From Poriferisodalis sp965237655 (GTDB lineage Bacteria; Actinomycetota; Acidimicrobiia; Acidimicrobiales; Poriferisodalaceae), in contig NZ_CBDEGB010000002.1 of the NCBI RefSeq assembly GCF_965237655.1, forward strand, positions 1,550,001-1,614,000: a DNA stretch of 64,000 nucleotides, in the 5' to 3' direction. The position numbers and the translations under genes were made by a program. Below, one piece after another: positions 17,332 to 27,543 of the stretch. How positions within the stretch are numbered: position 1 is the stretch's first letter; every line of letters starts with the position of its first letter. The notes under the pieces are model-generated. The model saw only the letters and a program-made list of their open reading frames with translations. It searched no databases and was not told where the DNA came from.

Positions 17332-19068
17332 ATGAGCAGCGAGTACGACATTCACATCAAGGGCGGCACGATCGTCGATGGCACGCGAGTGCCGCGCTAC
17401 AAGGGCGACGTCTGGATCTCCGACGGCAAAGTGGCCCAGCTCGGCGGTCGTCCCCGAGGCACTGCGGAGCGGGTGATCGACGCCACGGGGAAGATCGTCG
17501 CCCCCGGTTTCGTTGACCTTCACACCCACTACGACGCCCAGATTCGCTGGGATCCGTGGTGCACGATCTCGGGCTATCACGGCGTGACGTCGGTAGTGCT
17601 GGGCAACTGCGGTTTCGGATTCGCGCCGGTGAAGCCGGAATTCCGCGACCGCTCCATGCTGACCATGACACGCACCGAGGCGATCCCGTATGAGTCCATG
17701 CGGCTGGGCATGAACTGGGACTGGGAGACCATCCCGGAATACCTGGATTCGCTCGAGCGGGCCCCCAAGGGCGTCAACGTCATCCAGTACATGCCCACGG
17801 CCTCGCTCATGACCTACGTGATGGGACTCGAGAAGGCCAAGGCCGGCGAGCCGGCATCGACCGCAGAGCGCAAGGAGATGGCGCGCCTGTTGCACGAGGG
17901 CATGGATGCCGGGCTGTGCGGCTTCTCCATCCAGCGACTCGGTCCCGACAGCGTGCAGGCCGACTACGACGGCTCCCCCATGGTCACCGACATCATGTGC
18001 GACGAGGACATCTTGAACCTGGCGCGTGTGCTGGCGGAACGGGACGAGGGCTTCATCCAGATCACCCAGGGCACCGGCGACATCCGGGCCGACATCAAGT
18101 TCCTCGAGGTCCTTGCAGCGACAGCCCAGCGGCCGATCCTGCACAACGTGGTGGTGCCTGCCCGCAAGGACCCTGAAGTGCACCGCCGTCCGTTGCGTTG
18201 GATCGAGGGGTGCTGGTCTGCCGAGCTGCCGATCTACGCGCAGTGCGGGACCGGTCGCGCAGGCTTTGCCTTCACGCTCGAGCACTGGAACCTCTACGAC
18301 GCCTCCCCCGCTTGGCGTACGGTCACCACGGGCACCAAGGAGGACAAGATCGCCAAGATGTCCGATCCCGAGCTGCGCGCCGCACTCGTGGCTGAGGCCG
18401 CCGAGGCAGACCGCCGCCTGCAGGTCATCCAGGCCGGTGTGGGCGGCAATCCGAAGGGTCTCGTCGTACAAGGCGTGAACCGCCAAGCTGACATGCAGCA
18501 GTACGTGGGTCGCTCTGTCGGCGACCTCGCCGAAGAACAGGGCAAGCACCCCATCGAGGTCATGCTGGACCTGTCGCTCCAGGGCGATCTCAACGTGGAG
18601 TTCCTCGGCCCTGACAAGGGCTCAAATGCCGAGTTCATGGGCGAGATGATGCAATCGCCGTACGCCATCCCCGGCGTATCAGACGGTGGCGCGCACACCA
18701 AGTTCTTCAGCGGCGGCTCCTACACCACCGACTTCCTGACGTGGCTGGTGCGTGACGAGGGCACTGTGACGCTCGAAGAGGCCCACTACCGGCTTTCGGC
18801 GCTCGCAGCGCACGCGGCAGGTTTCAAGGACCGTGGAACGCTGCGAGAGGGCGCTGCGGCAGATGTCGTGGTCTACGACATGGAGGAGCTCGAGATCGAC
18901 CCGCCCTGGATCGGCAACGTCGAGCACGACCTGCCGGGCGGCGAATGGCGCCGTATCCAGCGGGCCAAGGGATACGACCACATCATCGTCAACGGCGAGG
19001 TCACGTTCACCTCCGGCGATTGCACCGGCGCCACCCCTGGCCAGCTGCTGCGCCACGGCCGCGGTTAG
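17332..19068 (+). CDS. N-acyl-D-amino-acid deacylase / amidohydrolase family 3
   Basis: 578 residues from the ATG at 17332. The N-terminal beta-sandwich (IHIKGGTIVDGTRVPRYKGD) leads to VDLHTHYDAQ, the metal-binding HxH of the amidohydrolase barrel. Later come the GHxG-like regions and the SDGGAHTKFF segment with the conserved catalytic Asp. Family members deacylate N-acyl-D-amino acids or hydrolyse related cyclic amides. The substrate here is unknown. The following DsbA-like gene starts 11 bases after the stop, so both are likely to be in one transcript. Confidence 0.85.
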   Translation: MSSEYDIHIKGGTIVDGTRVPRYKGDVWISDGKVAQLGGRPRGTAERVIDATGKIVAPGFVDLHTHYDAQIRWDPWCTISGYHGVTSVVLGNCGFGFAPVKPEFRDRSMLTMTRTEAIPYESMRLGMNWDWETIPEYLDSLERAPKGVNVIQYMPTASLMTYVMGLEKAKAGEPASTAERKEMARLLHEGMDAGLCGFSIQRLGPDSVQADYDGSPMVTDIMCDEDILNLARVLAERDEGFIQITQGTGDIRADIKFLEVLAATAQRPILHNVVVPARKDPEVHRRPLRWIEGCWSAELPIYAQCGTGRAGFAFTLEHWNLYDASPAWRTVTTGTKEDKIAKMSDPELRAALVAEAAEADRRLQVIQAGVGGNPKGLVVQGVNRQADMQQYVGRSVGDLAEEQGKHPIEVMLDLSLQGDLNVEFLGPDKGSNAEFMGEMMQSPYAIPGVSDGGAHTKFFSGGSYTTDFLTWLVRDEGTVTLEEAHYRLSALAAHAAGFKDRGTLREGAAADVVVYDMEELEIDPPWIGNVEHDLPGGEWRRIQRAKGYDHIIVNGEVTFTSGDCTGATPGQLLRHGRG

Positions 19069-19079
19069 AGGGAAGCCTC

Positions 19080-19796
19080 ATGAGCACAATCAATGCAGAC
19101 AACTACACCGGCCCCACCGAAGTGGATTTCCATTTCGATGTGATGTGCCCGTGGGCGTACCAGACGTCGCTGTGGATGCGAGACGTCCGCGACCGGCTGG
19201 GGTTGCAGGTGAACTGGAAGTTCTTCAGCCTCGAAGAGGTGAACTTGCGCGAGGGCAAGAAGCACCCGTGGGAGCGCGACTGGAGCTACGGCTGGTCGAT
19301 GATGCGCATCGGAGCGATTCTCCGGCGTGACTCCATGGACCTGCTCGACCAGTGGTACGCGGTGTCGGGCAGAGCCCTGCATGTCGACGGCAACCGTCCC
19401 CACAATCCCGACGTGGCTCGGCACTTGCTGTCCGACATCGGCGCAGATCCAGCGATTGTCGACCTCTCCATCGAAGACCCGAGCACCCACGACGAGATCA
19501 AGGCCGAGCACCAGCGAGTCATCGATTCAGGTGGCTTCGGGGTGCCGACCCTGTACTTCGGCGACACGGCGATCTTCGGACCGGTGCTGCTCGATCCGCC
19601 CACGGGAGATGCTGCGCTGCGCATGTGGGACCTGGTCCTCGGCTGGCTGGAATTCCCGCACTTGTATGAGATCCAGCACATACCTCGCGACGAGAAGAAG
19701 ATCTTCGACACCTTCAGGCCGTATCTCGAAGCACGCGACTGGGTGACCATCAACCGCGGCGAGGTAGTCGGCGTCGCGCCTCAGGCGGCGGGCTGA
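19080..19796 (+). CDS. DsbA-family (FrnE/HCCA isomerase-like) protein lacking CxxC
   Basis: 238 residues. The thioredoxin-fold start VDFHFDVMCPWAYQTS places C-P-W-A where disulfide oxidoreductases have C-P-x-C, so the second cysteine is missing. The cis-proline region is GVPTLYFGD near residue 155. The long helical insert is typical of the DSBA/2-hydroxychromene-2-carboxylate isomerase family. A glutathione- or mycothiol-dependent isomerase or transferase role fits better than disulfide exchange, but is inferred. It has no signal peptide, so it is cytoplasmic. Confidence 0.8.
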   Translation: MSTINADNYTGPTEVDFHFDVMCPWAYQTSLWMRDVRDRLGLQVNWKFFSLEEVNLREGKKHPWERDWSYGWSMMRIGAILRRDSMDLLDQWYAVSGRALHVDGNRPHNPDVARHLLSDIGADPAIVDLSIEDPSTHDEIKAEHQRVIDSGGFGVPTLYFGDTAIFGPVLLDPPTGDAALRMWDLVLGWLEFPHLYEIQHIPRDEKKIFDTFRPYLEARDWVTINRGEVVGVAPQAAG

Positions 19797-19864
19797 ACCC
19801 GGTCGCACGCCGCTGGATACGTGAAATGCGGCCCTCACGAGCGCTCAGAAGCGCTCAGGGACGA

Positions 19865-20275
19865 TCAGAACGCCGTGGGCCCCTCGCCGTCGGGAGCGAG
19901 CAGCCCACCCGCTGCGGCGAGGGCACCCGCCATGGCTACGGCGCGCTTATAGACGGCTTCGAAATAGTGCCCCGCAACCGTCTCGCGTCCTGCGAGCGGC
20001 GGTTTGCCGAGCGAGCGCACCGTTGAGGTCGGGTCGGTCGTGACCGAGATGCGGCGCGCCTCGGTACCGATATCGGCGTGCGGAACCGCAGCGTCTTCGG
20101 CGCTGGCCGTCGTCGCCGCCGAACTGGCGGCAGCATCAGCGTGTTCCGGCGAAATCGCAGCTCTGGTTGAGCCATGCCAGAAGGCTGCGCTCGCCTCAGC
20201 AGCCTGCCGCTGCTGGACTTCGGCACCGTCAAGGCGCCGGGTGCGCGAGGTCTTGCGGCGGCGACGGCTGCTCAT
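19865..20275 (-). CDS. Small uncharacterised protein downstream of the SNF2 gene
   Basis: 136 residues beginning with a very basic patch (SSRRRRKTSRTRR) and then an alanine-rich region. The ATG overlaps the SNF2 stop by four bases, which supports real translation. No recognised domain. The basic head could contact nucleic acid, but nothing more can be said. Confidence 0.55.
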   Translation of the reverse strand: MSSRRRRKTSRTRRLDGAEVQQRQAAEASAAFWHGSTRAAISPEHADAAASSAATTASAEDAAVPHADIGTEARRISVTTDPTSTVRSLGKPPLAGRETVAGHYFEAVYKRAVAMAGALAAAGGLLAPDGEGPTAF

Positions 20276-23200
20276 GACCCACCTGCAACTAAGGCACCGG
20301 CGGGCACCAGCTCGGCGATCTCCGGCGTGTCGGCATCGATTCCGTCGAAGTCGTCGGCGAGCAGAGCATCGGCATCGATGCCCAGGGCGTGCCGGAGTTG
20401 CTCAGAGTCGAGATCGCCGATGGAGCTGGACTTCGGCAGCACCATGTCGGCGATGCGCCGTTTGCCAGCCACAACCTCTTCCACCCGTTCGTCGACGGTG
20501 CCTGGACAGACCAGGCGGTGGCAGATGACTGTGCGCGTCTGGCCGATGCGCCACGCCCGGTCGCGGGCCTGATCCTCCACCGCGGGGTTCCACCAGCGGT
20601 CGTAGAGCACCACATGGCTCGCTGCGGTCAGGTTCAGTCCCATGCCGCCTGCTTTCAGCGATAGCACCATCGCCCCAGGACCGTCCTCGGTCTGGAATCG
20701 GTGCACCATGCGGTCGCGGGCTGTGCGACCCAGACCGCCGTGATAGCAGTCGATCTGCTGTCCGGTCCGTCGCGTCAGGTGGGTCGCCAGGCGCTCGCCC
20801 CAGGTGGCGAAGTGCGTGAATACCAGCGCCCGCTCCCCCGCCGCGAAGACTGCCTCGAGAATCTCGTGCAAGCGGTCGAGTTTGCCGCTGCGTCCGGCGA
20901 TCTGGCTGTTGATGTCGTCGGGGCGGTAGTTGAGCGGGTGGTTGCAGATCTGCTTGAGCGCGGTGATGGCCGCCAAGACGGCCCCCTTGCGCCTTTCGCC
21001 TGCCTGCTCGCTCGCCGCGGTGTCGACGATCAGCTGGTCCAAGACTGCCTGGTACAAGCCGATCTGTTCGGGTGTCATGGCACAGTGCGCGAGCTCGTCG
21101 ATTCGGTCGGGCAGCTCAGCGGCGATCTGGGGCTCCACCTTCGTGCGGCGGAACACCAGCACGCCGTTGAGTGCATGTAGGGCTGATTCGGCAGCTCCTC
21201 GAGCGTCACCGGGCTGCTGCAGCTGAGCGATGAACGGCGTCCTTGAGCCCACCAAGCCCGGATTGCAGAAGTCCAGGATCGCCCACAGATCGCCAAGCCC
21301 GTTCTCGATCGGGGTGCCGGTCAACGCCACACGGATGCGAGCAGACAACCGCCGAAGCTGCTTGGCAGTCTCGCTGGTGTGGTTCTTGATGACCTGTGCC
21401 TCGTCGACCACGATGCGGTCCCACGTCACCTCTTCGAGTGCGTCGATGTCGCGCACTGCGGTGCCGTACGTCGTGATCACCACATCGATCTGTTCGCTGC
21501 CGTCACGCAGCGCGCGTACCAGCTCTGCGGGTTCGCGCCGAGCCGGACCGTGGTGGATGATCGCTGACAGCCCAGGTGTGAAACGTGCTGTCTCAGCCGC
21601 CCAATTGCCGACGACCGCCGGTGGCGCGATGACAAGTGCCGGCGTTTGACGCTGGTCTGCCGCGATGCGAGCGAGCACTGTTGGGGTCTTGCCCAGACCC
21701 ATGTCCAGCGCGAGACAACCCCCAAGACCAGCCCCGTCGAGAAACTCCAGCCACGCGACCGCTTCGGCTTGATAGTTGCGCAGCTCGCCGACGAAACCTT
21801 CGGGGCTGGTCCGCGGCGCAGCGGAGATCTCAGCTGCGGAGCGCAGCAGGTCAGCCGCCCAGCCGCCTCCTGAGATGGTGACGCCGCCACGTACCGTCGG
21901 GCCCTCGAGGCCCAGTACCTGGCGCAGCATCTGCGAACCGGTGAGTGCGGTGACGTCTGCTCGTTCGGCAAGCGCAACAGCCGCTTCGGCCAGGTCGGCA
22001 TGATCGAGCGCGATCCATTTGCCCCGGTCTCGTACGAGTGGTCGTGCTTGTGAAGCCAGCTCGTGAATCTGATCCGCTGTGAGCTCCACATCTCCAAAAA
22101 CAGCGGTCCAGCTCACTGCGGTGAGCTGCTGCGCGCCCAGAGCGCTGTCAGTGGCCTCGGTGGCGGTGAGACGCAGCGACGGAGCCGGACGCTCACGCGA
22201 GAGGTTCGGGACTTCCACCTTGAAGCCCGCGGACTGCAGCGCCGGGCCGGTGACAGACATCAGTTCCCACGCCTCGTCCTGGCTGAGCACGACCTCCCCG
22301 CGTCGCTTGCCGCCAGGGCGCATCAACACCGGCAGCAGCCGTTCAAGGCGGGCGAGCTGGTCGCGTACTTCGGTGCGATGCGAGCTGACGCCGCTCACCA
22401 TCGCCACCTCGACGGGCTCGGCCGTGCCCTCGGGGCTGAGGGCCAGCACTTCCATATGCCAGGCTCCGGCGTCATCAGGCTCGTCGAGCCGCACCACGAG
22501 CGACTGGCGCGCGGCGGCGGTCACCGGCCTGGCCCACAGCTCGATACGCCGGGCCAGATCCGAGCCTTGAGTAGCTGAACCGACGAAGCGAGTGCCATCC
22601 AGGTAGGCCAAGAAGGCCTCTGCCATCTCCGCCCGGCTGCGGGGCTCCGGAGATGCTGCTGGAACGTCAAGGCGCTTTGCGGCGCTCGTCACGATGGCGT
22701 CCACCATGCCGGCCAGGGCCGATTGCACCGTCGTGCGCGGCTCTGCTTTCGGTTCGGGAGCCGAGACTGCACCCGGCAAGCGGTCGATGAGCGCTGCCAA
22801 CCGGTCGGCTTCGGCCGAAGCCGGCTGCCACTGAACCGAGAATTCCGCCGTGTCGGGCCGCTTGCGATTGCGACGCTTTCGAACCCGGTGCAGCCGCGGC
22901 ACCGTTCGTCCCCCCGCCACCAGTTCCACCGCCATGCGGGCAGTGGTCCGCATCCACAGCGCGCTGGCACTGAGGAGGCGATCGTCGTTGGGGTCGCCGA
23001 CGGTTCTGTCGAGATGCTCATTGCCGTGCAGGGATTCGTCGTCGTTCCCCAGACCGTTCTCGGAGATGACGGCAGAGGAAGTCTCGGCCGCTTCCGGAGA
23101 TGCCGCCCCAGGACTGGTGACGGGTCCGTCGAGACCGACCAGCCAGCCCAGGACGTCGCTGACATCGGCCACGACTGCCTCGGCGCTGGTGCCCTCGGGC

Positions 23201-23844
23201 AGCTTGATATTCGGATGCGGGCGCCAAACGCTGTCCGGCGCGCCTGTAGCGACGAGACGGTCCATGACTCGCTCTGTGGCGTCGGGTTCGGTGCCAGCCC
23301 CCGCAGCCCACGCCACGATCCGCCCGGGCTGCCACGACAGCTGCAGCGCCGCTGGCTCCCGCAGCGGTCCCGCAGCGGCACCGGGGGCATCGTCGCTGGC
23401 CGTGCCGGAGGGGGTGTCATCCGGTGCATGCGTGGCGTCGAGACCTGTCAGGCGTTCGTAGGCGGCGGCAAGCTCACTGAAGTCGGCCTCGAAATCTCGT
23501 ACCACCTGCCGCCGAATCGGACGCGGCAGACGGCGTGCCCCCGACAGGGAGGTCTCCGTTTGATCGAGCAGGTCCAGCAGGACCCGTTCCCAGCGCTGCG
23601 GATCGGTCTCGAGCGTGGCGACCTCTGCCAGCCCGGCGGTGCCATGCGCCTCTGCCCACACAAGACGAGCGATCTGCTCCCAGCGCATCGACGCCAAGGC
23701 AGAGACCGTCGCGCCATTGCGGAGTTCTGCGGCTGCCGCCACGGTGACGCCACCGTTGCTGACAGCAGCTGTGGCGCGCGTGAGGACCGCAGGCGCCGCC
23801 GCGCCATGGTTCGGAACCAGTGTCTGTGAGTCTTCGTCGCTCAT
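20272..23844 (-). CDS. SNF2-family DNA-dependent ATPase
   Basis: 1190 residues. The first about 690 residues are a bacterial SNF2 N-terminal region of unknown fold. The ATPase core then shows Walker A LALDMGLGKTPTVLARI near residue 713, motif II VVDEAQVIKN near 811 and LTGTPIENGLGDLWAILDF. The second RecA-like lobe has FTHFATWGERLATHL, and motif VI WRIGQTRTV near residue 1101. The ATPase uses ATP to translocate on duplex DNA; in bacteria its role is poorly known (transcription recycling or repair). It forms a two-gene unit with the small gene downstream. Confidence 0.93.
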   Translation of the reverse strand: MSDEDSQTLVPNHGAAAPAVLTRATAAVSNGGVTVAAAAELRNGATVSALASMRWEQIARLVWAEAHGTAGLAEVATLETDPQRWERVLLDLLDQTETSLSGARRLPRPIRRQVVRDFEADFSELAAAYERLTGLDATHAPDDTPSGTASDDAPGAAAGPLREPAALQLSWQPGRIVAWAAGAGTEPDATERVMDRLVATGAPDSVWRPHPNIKLPEGTSAEAVVADVSDVLGWLVGLDGPVTSPGAASPEAAETSSAVISENGLGNDDESLHGNEHLDRTVGDPNDDRLLSASALWMRTTARMAVELVAGGRTVPRLHRVRKRRNRKRPDTAEFSVQWQPASAEADRLAALIDRLPGAVSAPEPKAEPRTTVQSALAGMVDAIVTSAAKRLDVPAASPEPRSRAEMAEAFLAYLDGTRFVGSATQGSDLARRIELWARPVTAAARQSLVVRLDEPDDAGAWHMEVLALSPEGTAEPVEVAMVSGVSSHRTEVRDQLARLERLLPVLMRPGGKRRGEVVLSQDEAWELMSVTGPALQSAGFKVEVPNLSRERPAPSLRLTATEATDSALGAQQLTAVSWTAVFGDVELTADQIHELASQARPLVRDRGKWIALDHADLAEAAVALAERADVTALTGSQMLRQVLGLEGPTVRGGVTISGGGWAADLLRSAAEISAAPRTSPEGFVGELRNYQAEAVAWLEFLDGAGLGGCLALDMGLGKTPTVLARIAADQRQTPALVIAPPAVVGNWAAETARFTPGLSAIIHHGPARREPAELVRALRDGSEQIDVVITTYGTAVRDIDALEEVTWDRIVVDEAQVIKNHTSETAKQLRRLSARIRVALTGTPIENGLGDLWAILDFCNPGLVGSRTPFIAQLQQPGDARGAAESALHALNGVLVFRRTKVEPQIAAELPDRIDELAHCAMTPEQIGLYQAVLDQLIVDTAASEQAGERRKGAVLAAITALKQICNHPLNYRPDDINSQIAGRSGKLDRLHEILEAVFAAGERALVFTHFATWGERLATHLTRRTGQQIDCYHGGLGRTARDRMVHRFQTEDGPGAMVLSLKAGGMGLNLTAASHVVLYDRWWNPAVEDQARDRAWRIGQTRTVICHRLVCPGTVDERVEEVVAGKRRIADMVLPKSSSIGDLDSEQLRHALGIDADALLADDFDGIDADTPEIAELVPAGALVAGGS

Positions 23845-24129
23845 TGCGTCATGAGGGGTACCAACAGGTGCACTACGCCGCCCGTCCGGACTGCGCTGCG
23901 CGCTTGGTCCGAGCTGTCGATGCAGGACCCGCTGCGGGCACAGTCACCGTGGTCGGCACTGTGGCCCCGGTCCGCTGCCGAGACTGCACGATTGATGTGC
24001 AGTCGTGGCTAGGCAGGGTGAGGGTACTGGACACGCTTCGCATCGCAACGCAACCCTCAGCGCCGCTAGGGCCCCGAATCTGCGAAGTGGTCAAAGCATG
24101 TGACGGGTCGCACGCTTACGCTGCGTCGG

Positions 24130-25842
24130 ATGCGATGGTCCGATTCGTTTATCCCGACGCTGCGTGATGCGCCCGCAGAGGCTGAGGCCGTGAGCCATCA
24201 ACTCCTCATCCGGGCCGGCTTCATCCGTCAGCTGCACTCGGGGCACTACAGCCTGTTGCCGCTCGGTCTGCGAGTGCACACCAAGGTGGCCGACATCGTG
24301 CGGGCAGAAATGGACGCCATCGGCGCGCAGGAGTTCTTGCTGCCGGCGATGCATCCCGCCGATCTCTGGCGACGCAGCGGTCGATGGGCGCTCATGGGCT
24401 CGGAGATGTTCCGCCTGCGCGATCGCAACGATGCTGATGTCGTGCTGGGCATGACACACGAGGAAGTCTTCGCAACGCTCGCGGCGGAGATGAACTCGTA
24501 TCGGGAACTGCCCCAGACCTGGTACCAGATCCAGACCAAGTTCCGTGACGAACCGCGCCCGCGCAGCGGACTGTTGCGCGTGCGCGAGTTCATGATGAAG
24601 GACTCCTACAGCTTCGACATGGACGAAGCGGGTCTGGACGTCTCGTTCGAGGCACACCGCGAGGCCTACTTGCGGATCTTCGAGCGTCTCGATCTCGAGG
24701 TGATGACCGTGCAGGCCTCCTCGGGCGCCATGGGCGGCGATGCCAGTGTCGAGTTCATGGTGGCGTCGCCCGTAGGTGAGGACGACGTGGCCCGCTGCAG
24801 CTCATGCGGGTACCGGGCCAACGTGGAGCGAGCCCTCGCGGCGGTGCCGACCGTCACCGACCCGCCGTCGGTCACCGCACCCGAACGCTTTCCCACTCCA
24901 GGGGTTCGCACGATCGATGCGCTCGCCTCCTTCGACGGCGGCGCGCCGGCTGACCGGCAGATCAAGACCATGGTGATGGTCCTCGACGATCAGCTCACCC
25001 TCGTGGCCCTGCGGGGCGATCACCAGCTCAACCTGCAGAAGCTGGCCGATTGCAGCGGCGCCACCGATGTGCGACCCGCCACTGCACCCGAGACGCTTGC
25101 TCAGCTCGGCGCCAACCCCGGAAGTCTCGGTGCAGTCGGCGTCGACGATCTGCCGGTCTATGCAGATGAAGCGTTGCGCGGCCGTCGGTCCATGACGACC
25201 GGAGCCAATGAAGACGACTGGCACCTGCGTGGCGTGGATCCCGAGCGCGACATCATCGATCCGCGTTGGGCCGATCTGCGCGAGGTGTCGGCAGGTGAAC
25301 CGTGCATCTCCTGCGGCGCTCGGTTGGAGATTGTGCGCTGCATCGAAGCTGGACACATCTTCAAGCTCGGCCGAAAGTACTCCGAAGCGATGGGCGTGTC
25401 GGTGCTCGATACCAATGGTGTCGCCCAGACCCCCATCATGGGCAGCTACGGCATTGGGATCGGGCGGGCGATGGCCGCCGTGGCCGAGACGCACCACGAC
25501 GAGCGGGGCCTGTACTGGCCCGTCGCCGTCGCCCCGTACGAGGCTGTTGTCACCGTCCTGGACCCGTCTGATGATGCGCAGTCGCAGGCTGGCGAGCAGG
25601 TCTACCGGACGCTGAGCGACCACGGTGTCGACTGTCTCTACGACGACCGGCCGCTGCGGCCCGGCGTGAAATTGGCCGATGCCGAGCTCGTGGGCATCCC
25701 CTACCGCGTCACGATCGGAGCGCGCAGCTTGGCGCAGGGCAACGTGGAGATCACTGAACGCTCGTCCCGTGACACGCGACTGGCAGTGCTTGCAGTCGCC
25801 GGTGCCGAACTCGCTGGGAAGATCCGCGCCAATCGCCGCTGA
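24130..25842 (+). CDS. proS: Prolyl-tRNA synthetase
   Basis: 570 residues from the ATG at 24130 (a GTG at 24100 would add ten residues that do not look conserved). Class II motifs: the N-terminal GFIRQLHSGHYSLLPLGLRV, motif 2 TKFRDEPRPRSGLLRVREFMMKDSYSF, and motif 3 MGSYGIGIGRAMAA. A YbaK-like editing insertion between motifs 2 and 3 (about residues 220-390) marks the bacterial ProRS type. It attaches proline to tRNA-Pro in the cytoplasm. The gene stands alone; the 285 bases upstream contain no gene I can support. Confidence 0.95.
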   Translation: MRWSDSFIPTLRDAPAEAEAVSHQLLIRAGFIRQLHSGHYSLLPLGLRVHTKVADIVRAEMDAIGAQEFLLPAMHPADLWRRSGRWALMGSEMFRLRDRNDADVVLGMTHEEVFATLAAEMNSYRELPQTWYQIQTKFRDEPRPRSGLLRVREFMMKDSYSFDMDEAGLDVSFEAHREAYLRIFERLDLEVMTVQASSGAMGGDASVEFMVASPVGEDDVARCSSCGYRANVERALAAVPTVTDPPSVTAPERFPTPGVRTIDALASFDGGAPADRQIKTMVMVLDDQLTLVALRGDHQLNLQKLADCSGATDVRPATAPETLAQLGANPGSLGAVGVDDLPVYADEALRGRRSMTTGANEDDWHLRGVDPERDIIDPRWADLREVSAGEPCISCGARLEIVRCIEAGHIFKLGRKYSEAMGVSVLDTNGVAQTPIMGSYGIGIGRAMAAVAETHHDERGLYWPVAVAPYEAVVTVLDPSDDAQSQAGEQVYRTLSDHGVDCLYDDRPLRPGVKLADAELVGIPYRVTIGARSLAQGNVEITERSSRDTRLAVLAVAGAELAGKIRANRR

Positions 25843-25899
25843 GATCTGCCGGCCGACGGCTCTGTTTGAGCCCGGCGCGATGTTGCCGTATGTCGACGT

Positions 25900-25927
25900 T
25901 TGCGCAAGGTACGTGATACCGTACTGC
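25900..25927 (+). promoter_or_regulatory. Candidate promoter of the corrinoid methyltransferase operon
   Basis: TTGCGC (25900-25905) and TACTGC (25922-25927) are spaced by 16 bases. The second box abuts the double-dyad operator, so a bound regulator would sit over the start of transcription. Only sequence resemblance supports this promoter. Confidence 0.4.
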
Positions 25928-25964
25928 TGTACCGTTCTGCGGCACAGTTCCACTATGCGGAACA
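25928..25964. promoter_or_regulatory. Double-dyad operator, copy A (before the corrinoid operon)
   Basis: The first dyad is TGTACC-N7-GGCACA (25928-25946) and the second is AGTTCC-N7-GGAACA (25946-25964), sharing one base. A further GGAACA half-site follows at 25975-25980. The same 37-base arrangement recurs at 42683-42719 and 47949-47985, each time before one-carbon genes. It begins 145 and ends 109 bases before the first gene. The likely binder is the IclR-type protein encoded at 42766. Confidence 0.8.
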
Positions 25965-26072
25965 AACACTAGGTGGAACAACCCTTCCGCAGGACTCCAC
26001 GCTGGATGTGAGACAGGCGACCGGGACGGGGGTGCCCGGCACACGTCATGACGATGGCGAGGGGGGCAGGGC

Positions 26073-26795
<723 letters not shown>

Positions 26796-26796
26796 G

Positions 26797-27543
26797 ATGG
26801 CCACCCCCAGCGCTCCCGCAGCGATTCCCAGCAGCAGTTCACCTGCTGCGAGCGGCGTGCATGCGTCGGCCGAGCGCATCCTCGTGCTCGCCTGTGGTGC
26901 GCTCGTCAACGAATTGCAAGCGATCGTCGGCGTCCACGGTCTCGACCATGTGGATGTGGAGTGCCTGCCCGCCAAGCTGCACAACCGGCCCTCGCTCATA
27001 GCTGGAGCCGTGCGCGAGCGCATCGCCCGCCTGCAGGCCACGGGTCGCACCTATCAGCAGGTGCTGCTCGGCTATGCCGACTGCGGCACCGCTGGCACTC
27101 TCGACGATCTGTGCGAAGAGTTCACGGCGAAGTCTGCGACGGGCGGTGCTCCTGCGATGTCGCGTATCGAGGGCGCCCACTGCTACGAGTTCTTTGCCAC
27201 TGCTCAGCGCTTCGCCGAGATGTCTGAGGCCGAACCGGCAACTTTCTATCTCACCGATTACCTCGCCCGGCACTTCGACCTGCTCGTGTGGCGAGGTCTC
27301 GGCATCGCCGATCACCCTGAGCTTGCCGAGTTGTACTTCGGCAACTACCGGCGGGTTGTCCTGCTGACGCAGACGCCTGACGGCACGGAGCGGGCACGTA
27401 TCACCGAGTTCGCACGTGCGGGAGCGGAGCGTCTGGGACTTCCGCTGGAGATCGTCGAGACCGGCTATGGCGACCTTGAGACCGCGCTCATCCACGTCGC
27501 AGCACCGAGGGGCCGCTCTGTGATTGCCCAGGTGCCCGCGTGA
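26797..27543 (+). CDS. DUF1638-family protein
   Basis: 248 residues; the ATG follows the corrinoid-protein stop by one base. After a low-complexity head, ILVLACGALVNELQAIV and the cysteine-containing LGYADCGTAG and GAHCYEFF segments match DUF1638. The family recurs next to corrinoid methyltransferase genes in methylamine and betaine gene clusters. Conserved Cys, His and Glu residues suggest a metal site. Biochemical role not established; an accessory role in methyl transfer or cofactor repair is inferred from context. Confidence 0.8.
   Translation: MATPSAPAAIPSSSSPAASGVHASAERILVLACGALVNELQAIVGVHGLDHVDVECLPAKLHNRPSLIAGAVRERIARLQATGRTYQQVLLGYADCGTAGTLDDLCEEFTAKSATGGAPAMSRIEGAHCYEFFATAQRFAEMSEAEPATFYLTDYLARHFDLLVWRGLGIADHPELAELYFGNYRRVVLLTQTPDGTERARITEFARAGAERLGLPLEIVETGYGDLETALIHVAAPRGRSVIAQVPA

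Noticed and set aside
17287..18549. 420-codon open frame antisense to the amidohydrolase gene
   Set aside because: It mirrors the codon pattern of the real gene, and its low-complexity His/Arg-rich product matches no family.
23820..24167. Open frame filling the gap between the SNF2 and proS genes
   Set aside because: No ribosome site, no domain, and it runs into proS. The gap is better read as a divergent promoter region.
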